Below, piece by piece: positions 6,455 through 10,468 of a stretch of DNA of 10,468 bases (positions are counted from its first letter, which is position 1; the number at the start of each line of letters is the position of its first letter). Under the pieces are notes generated by a model. The model had not been told where the DNA came from. It saw only the letters and a program-made list of their open reading frames with translations, and searched no databases. The stretch covers positions 1-10,468 of the forward strand of contig JBGTNI010000003.1 of NCBI GenBank assembly GCA_041743105.1. Reading direction: 5' to 3'. This stretch comes from QHCE01 sp041743105 (GTDB lineage: Bacteria > Actinomycetota > Actinomycetes > Mycobacteriales > QHCE01). A program made the position numbers and the translations under genes.

Positions 6455-8809
6455 CTAGACCCCTACCTTCTCCGCAGTGACCGGCGCGGCTTCGGCCGCG
6501 TCTACCACAATGCTGCGCCGCTTGGCGACAACTATCGCAATTACGATCACGGCCACCGCAGCCAGTGCCACGGCGATGCGAAGTGCCGTATTCTCGTCCG
6601 AGCCCACCGACCATGTCACGATCGCGGGTGCGATCAGCAGCGACACCAGATTCATCACCTTAATTAACGGGTTGATAGCCGGGCCTGCGGTGTCCTTAAA
6701 CGGATCGCCGACCGTGTCGCCGATCACGGTGGCGGCGTGCGCCGGGGAACCCTTGCCGCCGTGCGCCCCGTCTTCCACCATCTTCTTGGCGTTGTCCCAG
6801 GCGCCGCCGGAGTTGGCCAGAAAGACAGCCATCAATACTCCAGTTCCGATGGCGCCTGCTAGATACGCACCCAGTGGGCCGACGCCGAGTCCGAAGCCCA
6901 CCGCGACGGGGGCCATGATCGCCAGCAGTCCCGGCGTGGCCAGCTCGCGCAACGAATCTTTAGTGCAGATGTCCACCACGCGACCGTATTCGGGTTTGAC
7001 CGCACCGGTCATGATGCCCGGGTTGTCGGCGAACTGGCGTCGTACCTCGAAGACGATAGCGCCGGCCGCACGCGTCACGGCGTTGATGGCCAGCCCGGAG
7101 AACAGGAACACCACGGATGCACCGATGATCAGCCCCACCAGGTTCTGCGGGTCGGCAACGTTGAGTACGCCGGAGAAGTTCAACACCTCGGCGTCGGACA
7201 GACTCGACAGTGTGGTGCCGCCGGCGTCTTTGAACGCCTGCTGCACCGCGTCGGTGAACGACCCGAACAACGCGGTCGCCGCCAGCACCGCGGTAGCAAT
7301 CGCTATCCCCTTGGTGATGGCCTTGGTGGTATTGCCCACCGCGTCCAGATCGGTCAGCGCGCGGGCACCGGCGGGACTGACGTCGCCAGACATCTCGGCG
7401 ATGCCCTGGGCGTTGTCGCTGATGGGTCCGAAGGTGTCCATGGCCACGATGACGCCTACGGTGGTCAGCAGCCCGGTGCCTGCCAGCGCGATCGCAAACA
7501 GCGAGACCACGATGGATCCACCGCCGAGCAGGAATGCGCCGTACACCGCGGCGCCGATCACCAACGCCGTGTACACCGCCGATTCCAGGCCAACGGTGAT
7601 TCCCGAAAGCACCACGGTCGCCGGGCCGGTCAGGGCGGTCTTACCGATGTCACGCACTGGGCGCCGGTTGGTCTCGGTGAAGTAGCCGGTCAGCAGCTGA
7701 ATCGCAGCCGCTAGCAGAATACCGATGGCCACCGCGCCGATCGCGATCACGCGGGGGTCGCCGCTGTGTTCGGACAGCTGGTTGCTGATGTCAGCCAGAC
7801 CAGCGAACGAGCTGGGTAGATAGGCAAAGGCCGCCAGCGCGCACAACACTACCGAGATCAGCGCCGAGCTGAAGAACGCACGGTTGATCGCGGTCATACC
7901 GCTTTTGTCGCCTGGGCGAAGCCGGATGAGGAAAACACCGATGATGGCGGTGACAACGCCAATCGCCGGAACGATCAGTGGGAAGACCAAACCTTCCTCG
8001 CCGAAGGCCACCTTGCCCAGAATCAACGCGGCCACCAGCATCACCGCATAGGACTCGAACAGGTCAGCGGCCATGCCGGCGCAGTCACCCACGTTGTCGC
8101 CGACGTTGTCGGCGATAGTGGCGGCGTTACGTGGATCGTCTTCGGGGATGTTCTTCTCGACCTTGCCAACCAGGTCGGCGCCGACGTCGGCGGCCTTGGT
8201 GAAAATGCCGCCGCCCACCCGCATGAACATGGCCAAAAGCGCGGCGCCGAAGCCGAAGCCTTCCAGTACGGTTGGCGCGTCGCTGCGATAGATCAACACC
8301 ACCGTGGCAGCGCCCAGCAGGCCGAGTCCTACGGTGAAGAAGCCGACGACGCCGCCGGTCCGGAATGCGATTCGCATGGCCGGAGCGCGGCCGGCGGAGT
8401 TCGCCGCGGCGGCAACCCGCACGTTTGCCCTTGTGGCAAGCCACATACCGACGTAACCAATGAAGGCGGAGAACAACGCCCCGACGATGAAGAACACCGA
8501 ACGTCCGATACGTAAGTCAGTATCGTCGCCTGGCACCGGCAGCAGAAACAGCAGCACAACCGCCAGCACAACGAAGACACCCAGAGTCCTGAATTGTCTG
8601 TTCAGATACGCCGAAGCGCCTTCCTGTACAGCAGCCGCGATGCGCTGCATCGAGGCTGTGCCCTGCTCCGCGGCAAGCACTGTCTGAATCAGTTTTCCGG
8701 CCAGAGCCAGCGCGATCAGCGCGATCACAGCAACTATCGCCACGTAGGTGACGTTGGTGCTGGAGAGTTCTACTGTCCCGCTATCTGCCGCGAGCACTAC
8801 GTGCCGCAT
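6455..8809 (-). CDS. hppA: K+-independent, proton-pumping membrane pyrophosphatase
   Basis: This membrane enzyme hydrolyses pyrophosphate and pumps protons. It removes PPi made by DNA, RNA and tRNA synthesis while adding to the proton gradient. The 784-residue, very hydrophobic protein is of normal length for a family with about 16 membrane helices. The PPi/Mg site is complete: GGIFTKAADVGADLVGKVE (200-218), EDDPRN (223-228), IADNVGDNVGDCAGMAADL (232-250), DTFGPISDNAQGIAEM (458-473) and, near the C-terminus, KKMVEDGAHGGKGS and GDTVGDPFKDTAGP. GNTTKA (492-497) has Lys496 where K+-dependent enzymes have Ala, which marks the K+-independent class. The start ATG has an AGGAGG ribosome site (8819-8814). 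It lies downstream of the bldG/anti-sigma pair, as I recall from Streptomyces, and 3 bases ahead of topA, with which it is probably cotranscribed. Confidence 0.97.
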   Translation of the reverse strand: MRHVVLAADSGTVELSSTNVTYVAIVAVIALIALALAGKLIQTVLAAEQGTASMQRIAAAVQEGASAYLNRQFRTLGVFVVLAVVLLFLLPVPGDDTDLRIGRSVFFIVGALFSAFIGYVGMWLATRANVRVAAAANSAGRAPAMRIAFRTGGVVGFFTVGLGLLGAATVVLIYRSDAPTVLEGFGFGAALLAMFMRVGGGIFTKAADVGADLVGKVEKNIPEDDPRNAATIADNVGDNVGDCAGMAADLFESYAVMLVAALILGKVAFGEEGLVFPLIVPAIGVVTAIIGVFLIRLRPGDKSGMTAINRAFFSSALISVVLCALAAFAYLPSSFAGLADISNQLSEHSGDPRVIAIGAVAIGILLAAAIQLLTGYFTETNRRPVRDIGKTALTGPATVVLSGITVGLESAVYTALVIGAAVYGAFLLGGGSIVVSLFAIALAGTGLLTTVGVIVAMDTFGPISDNAQGIAEMSGDVSPAGARALTDLDAVGNTTKAITKGIAIATAVLAATALFGSFTDAVQQAFKDAGGTTLSSLSDAEVLNFSGVLNVADPQNLVGLIIGASVVFLFSGLAINAVTRAAGAIVFEVRRQFADNPGIMTGAVKPEYGRVVDICTKDSLRELATPGLLAIMAPVAVGFGLGVGPLGAYLAGAIGTGVLMAVFLANSGGAWDNAKKMVEDGAHGGKGSPAHAATVIGDTVGDPFKDTAGPAINPLIKVMNLVSLLIAPAIVTWSVGSDENTALRIAVALAAVAVIVIAIVVAKRRSIVVDAAEAAPVTAEKVGV

Positions 8810-8813
8810 TGGT

Positions 8814-8819
8814 CCTCCT
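8814..8819 (-). promoter_or_regulatory. Ribosome binding site of hppA
   Basis: AGGAGG on the minus strand lies four bases before ATG 8809-8807. It fixes this ATG as the start and indicates strong translation initiation. Confidence 0.85.
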
Positions 8820-9014
8820 GGTCATGGTTCTCGCTCGCCCGCAGCTATCAGATCGTGCGCGCTGGCTACTCGGTGTCCTGAGCCGTAAATTCTGAAGTCA
8901 TTAAATTCTGAAGCCGCTAGGTTTTCGAAGTGCGCAACAACCGGCTGCGCTTGAAGGCTGATTGGGGAGTGTAGGCGAAACCCTGCACCGTGTGCGCTAC
9001 CGGATGCCCTGGAG
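8820..9014. other. Intergenic region upstream of hppA; probable hppA promoter region
   Basis: About 200 bases separate the anti-sigma stop codon from the hppA ribosome site. This is the largest gap inside the minus-strand gene block and the most likely place for a promoter driving hppA-topA-tmk-holB. It contains a 12-base direct repeat (8886-8913) and a GTGTCCTGAG word (8873-8882) that recurs upstream of bldG (10046-10055). I find no convincing -35/-10 pair; GATCTGATAG on the minus strand around 8850 is a possible -10 region only. No ORF here looks real. Confidence 0.4.
8886..8913. repeat. Two tandem copies of a 12-base direct repeat upstream of hppA
   Basis: TAAATTCTGAAG occurs exactly at 8886-8897 and again at 8902-8913, separated by TCAT, giving a 16-base period. 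It is AT-rich against a GC-rich background and lies 77 to 104 bases upstream of the hppA start codon. The copies are plain to see. A role as an operator or activator site is inference; chance duplication is the alternative. Confidence 0.7.
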
Positions 9015-9515
9015 TCACGGTTGGCCTGCCGCGCCGGTAGGCCAACTTGCCCGGATTACGGTGCCGACTCCACCCGCGCCGGGTCCGATCTCGACATCAT
9101 CGATCATGCCGGTCAGCAGCAACGACGCATCGGGAGATGCGCCGCCGCCGGCCGCGGCCAGCTGCTGAGCGCCCGATGCTAGGTCGGCGTCTGCGTGAGG
9201 ATAGGGGCCGTGGTCTGACACAACCAATGTGATGCGCGCCTGCTCGCCTGCGCCGTCGAGGCTGATCGACAACCCGACGAGATCGCGACAGTCACGACCC
9301 CGCGTGGCCGCGATGGCATGAGTACAGGCTTCGCTGACCGCCAGCTTAATCTCCTCCAGCAGCTGCGAATCTGCGCCGAACTCACGCGCTGCGGCTACGG
9401 CCACCAGCCGTGCGGTACGAACATGGGCCGGAGTAGGGGTGATAGCAAGACGAACTACAGGATCAGATGCACCGTGGGTAGTCACAGCAATCGCCTTAGA
9501 GCTTGCCACAGTCAT
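9015..9515 (-). CDS. RsbW-like anti-sigma regulatory protein (GHKL ATPase fold), probable BldG partner
   Basis: This is a 166-residue protein of the HATPase_c/GHKL anti-sigma family. Such proteins bind a sigma factor and are released by an unphosphorylated STAS-domain antagonist. Visible elements are the N-box helix EEIKLAVSEACTHA (54-67), the G1-type VSDHGP (99-104) and the G2-like GPGAGGVGTVIRASW (144-158). The N-box usually has Asn where His66 stands, and the G1 motif lacks the second Gly of DxGxG, so ATP binding or kinase activity may be weak or different. The last residues are Gly/Ala-rich. It lies 95 bases downstream of the BldG-like gene on the same strand, in the position of ApgA (the anti-sigma partner of BldG) in Streptomyces. 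Its target sigma factor is not in the window. The ATG lacks a strong Shine-Dalgarno, so the start is less certain. Confidence 0.83.
   Translation of the reverse strand: MTVASSKAIAVTTHGASDPVVRLAITPTPAHVRTARLVAVAAAREFGADSQLLEEIKLAVSEACTHAIAATRGRDCRDLVGLSISLDGAGEQARITLVVSDHGPYPHADADLASGAQQLAAAGGGASPDASLLLTGMIDDVEIGPGAGGVGTVIRASWPTGAAGQP
9020..9046 (-). terminator. Strong hairpin in the last codons of the anti-sigma gene; possible terminator or attenuator
   Basis: GTTGGCCT (9020-9027) is perfectly inverted at 9039-9046. The inner bases add one G-T and three further pairs around a three-base loop, giving a 12-pair stem. It ends three bases before the anti-sigma stop codon (9017-9015). No U-run follows on the minus strand, so it is not a classical intrinsic terminator, although GC-rich actinomycetes often have U-poor ones. 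It could separate bldG/anti-sigma transcription from hppA or protect the upstream mRNA. Confidence 0.45.
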
Positions 9516-9610
9516 CGCTGCTGCGCTGGAGTTCCTTGCCGCGACTGAGAGTCACGTGGGTGAGTGCTGCGCTGCGCGGTCTCTGTTGGTACGTCGCGCG
9601 GCGGTGTTGT

Positions 9611-9964
9611 CTAAGCATCTGGGTCACGCTCATCGGAGGCGGCACTGTCAACCGTCGGCGAGATGGGGAAGGTCTGATCAAGACCGGAGATGCGGAACAT
9701 CTTTAGAATGTGCGGCTTCGTGCAGACCAGTTTGAGTGCGCCGCCCTCGGGGCTAAGGCGTCGATGGATGCCGACCAGCACGCCCAACGCCGTCGAATCC
9801 AGGAAATCCACCTGGAGTAAATCCACCACGATAAGGCGCTCGCCGGCATCCACCAGCTCGACCAATTTTTCTCGCAGCTGTGGTGCGGTGAAGATATCGA
9901 TCTCGCCGGCTACAGCCACCACCATGTAGTTGTTAACCGAACGTGTTGTGATGGCCAGTTCCAT
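9611..9964 (-). CDS. bldG: STAS-domain anti-anti-sigma factor, BldG-like
   Basis: From ATG 9964 this is a 117-residue STAS-domain protein. When unphosphorylated, such proteins capture the anti-sigma factor and free the sigma factor. The sequence runs MELAITTRS, GEIDIFTAPQLREKL (20-34), VDFLDSTALGVLVG (52-65) and LVCTKPHILKMFRISGL (79-95). It closely resembles Streptomyces BldG as I remember it, including the phosphorylated serine at position 57 (Ser57 in DST). I chose ATG 9964 over the upstream start at 9994 because GGAGGAG (9975-9969) lies six bases ahead and the N-terminus then aligns with BldG. The anti-sigma gene follows 95 bases downstream. In Streptomyces BldG controls development and antibiotic production; here a general stress or development role is inferred. 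A different paralogue of the RsbV family is possible. Confidence 0.9.
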   Translation of the reverse strand: MELAITTRSVNNYMVVAVAGEIDIFTAPQLREKLVELVDAGERLIVVDLLQVDFLDSTALGVLVGIHRRLSPEGGALKLVCTKPHILKMFRISGLDQTFPISPTVDSAASDERDPDA

Positions 9965-9968
9965 GAGG

Positions 9969-9975
9969 CTCCTCC
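9969..9975 (-). promoter_or_regulatory. Ribosome binding site of bldG
   Basis: GGAGGAG on the minus strand lies a standard distance upstream of ATG 9964-9962. It decides against the longer reading from 9994, which would put this site inside the coding region. Confidence 0.85.
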
Positions 9976-10107
9976 GTGCGGTAGAAAACGACACCAGATA
10001 GTGCCTGTCTTACTACGGTGTTCGCTGCAGGTGATCTAACCACTAGTGTCCTGAGTCGGGGCTCGTTGCATGGTGAATTTGGGTTCCAGGTTTGGTCTGC
10101 AAGGCGT

Positions 10108-10215
10108 AGTCGGAGTTCAGGGGCGGATCATCCGACGGCACGCGGGTGCGGTGTCCCGCATGGTGGGCGCCGCTAGGGTGAAGCCAGAACCCGACCGCGC
10201 GACGAAACTCCGACT
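10108..10215. repeat. Perfect 10-base inverted repeat, 88 bases apart
   Basis: AGTCGGAGTT (10108-10117) is exactly inverted as AACTCCGACT (10206-10215). The arms could mark the ends of a small non-autonomous element or the base of a long RNA stem. No direct target duplication is evident, so the nature is open. Confidence 0.4.
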
Positions 10216-10350
10216 CGGGGCTTAGAGGCTCCGGCAATAGGGATTGTTCTACTGCGGCGCTCCCTGGCACTCCCTGGCGCTTCGGCTGGCTTCGTTGTCG
10301 TCGTCGCCCATGCATCCGCACATGGACGCGGCGGTCTCAGGGGGTCAGTG

Positions 10351-10379
10351 CATCACGTGAGATGTGTGGTCATGTGATG
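10351..10379. repeat. Imperfect palindrome in front of the IS30-like ORF
   Basis: CATCACGTGA (10351-10360) is inverted with one mismatch as TCATGTGATG (10370-10379), with a nine-base centre. It ends one base before ATG 10381. It may be an operator or hairpin in the transposase leader, or part of the element's end. Confidence 0.4.
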
Positions 10380-10380
10380 A

Positions 10381-10468
10381 ATGGAGTGGGGTTTGCGAGG
10401 CATTGTGTTAACGGTCGCGGATCGAGATGAGATCCTTCGAGGTGTTTGTGAGGAGGTGTCGAGTTGCT
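10381..10468 (+). CDS. IS30-like transposase, N-terminal fragment (3' end outside window)
   Basis: From ATG 10381 the frame is open to the window edge and gives 29 residues including GIVLTVADRDEILRGVCEEV. This resembles the start of IS30-family transposases, which have an 'LT..DR..I..G' helix leading into a helix-turn-helix and later a DDE domain. Only this short stretch can be seen, so the call rests on one motif. An in-frame TGA lies directly before the ATG, so the start cannot be further upstream. The ribosome site is weak. An unrelated regulatory gene with a helix-turn-helix is the main alternative. Confidence 0.4.
   Translation, partial: MEWGLRGIVLTVADRDEILRGVCEEVSSC

Larger units (their letters stand above)
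9965..10380. other. Intergenic region between bldG and the right-hand IS-like ORF; no convincing gene
   Basis: The left part should contain the bldG promoter, but I cannot fix a -35/-10 pair. The rest holds a perfect 10-base inverted repeat 88 bases apart (10108-10117 and 10206-10215), a short tandem repeat CTCCCTGGC (10260-10268 and 10270-10278) and an imperfect palindrome (10351-10379). A minus-strand ORF of 92 codons (10321-10043) and a plus-strand ORF of 51 codons (10070-10225) overlap on opposite strands. Neither has a recognisable domain or a clear ribosome site. The region could be a decayed mobile element. Confidence 0.45.

Noticed and set aside
6477..7685. Long 402-codon plus-strand ORF
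   Set aside because: It is the antisense shadow of hppA with Ala/Thr/Ser/Pro-rich sequence and no domain; hppA has every family motif.
9611..9994. Longer bldG reading from 9994
   Set aside because: The GGAGGAG ribosome site and the match to the BldG N-terminus both favour ATG 9964.
10070..10225. 51-codon plus-strand ORF with a basic product
   Set aside because: No Shine-Dalgarno and no known family; antisense to the ORF above. GC-rich sequence gives such frames by chance.
10043..10321. 92-codon minus-strand ORF upstream of bldG
   Set aside because: No recognisable domain, biased Arg/Pro/His content, no good ribosome site, and it overlaps an antisense ORF. It may be a remnant but I cannot support it as a gene.
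10451..10466. AGGAGG followed by TTG as a gene start at the right edge
   Set aside because: The spacing is good, but only five bases follow and the IS30-like frame runs through it. It cannot be judged in this window.
1..10468. CRISPR array, toxin-antitoxin or defence genes
   Set aside because: No regularly spaced repeats and no matching proteins were seen; all large ORFs are explained by housekeeping and regulatory genes.

Overview
The window is from a moderately high-GC actinomycete. The evidence is an actinobacterial TopA with four C-terminal GR(Y/F)GPY repeats and no visible zinc fingers, a thymidylate kinase fused to an MFS permease, a K+-independent membrane pyrophosphatase, and a BldG-type anti-anti-sigma factor next to a RsbW-like anti-sigma factor. 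The order bldG, anti-sigma, hppA, topA, tmk, holB resembles the Streptomyces bldG region as I remember it. The GC content looks lower than in Streptomyces, so a Pseudonocardiales-like or other non-streptomycete actinomycete is more likely. I cannot name the genus.

Layout from left to right: bases 1-136 hold the 3' end of a plus-strand IS481-like transposase and the probable end of that element. It stops a few bases short of the 3' end of a minus-strand tRNA-Thr(CGT). All the main genes then lie on the minus strand, so transcription runs right to left. The order of transcription is bldG-like (9964-9611), anti-sigma (9515-9015), hppA (8809-6455), topA (6451-3602), MFS-tmk fusion (3496 or about 3589, down to 1424), holB (1427-264) and tRNA-Thr (217-142). 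From hppA to holB the genes are almost gapless: 3 bases, then about 12 bases if the fusion starts at 3589, then a 4-base ATGA overlap. This suggests one long transcript with translational coupling. At the right end, a 416-base stretch without a convincing gene precedes the first 29 codons of a plus-strand ORF that resembles the start of an IS30-type transposase.

Functionally there are two blocks. The BldG/anti-sigma pair is a partner-switching module: the STAS protein is controlled by phosphorylation of a conserved Ser (Ser57 here), and its target sigma factor is not encoded in the window. The second block joins proton pumping driven by pyrophosphate (HppA) to chromosome maintenance: topoisomerase I, dTMP phosphorylation and the delta' subunit of the replicative clamp loader.

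I see no sign of a new defence or mobile system. The observations most worth following up are the missing canonical start codon of the MFS-tmk fusion, whose conserved N-terminus is encoded upstream of the first ATG/GTG/TTG; the atypical N-box of the anti-sigma factor; a strong hairpin inside that gene's last codons; and a 12-base tandem repeat upstream of hppA. Both window ends lie in probable IS elements, which suggests a contig bounded by repeats.
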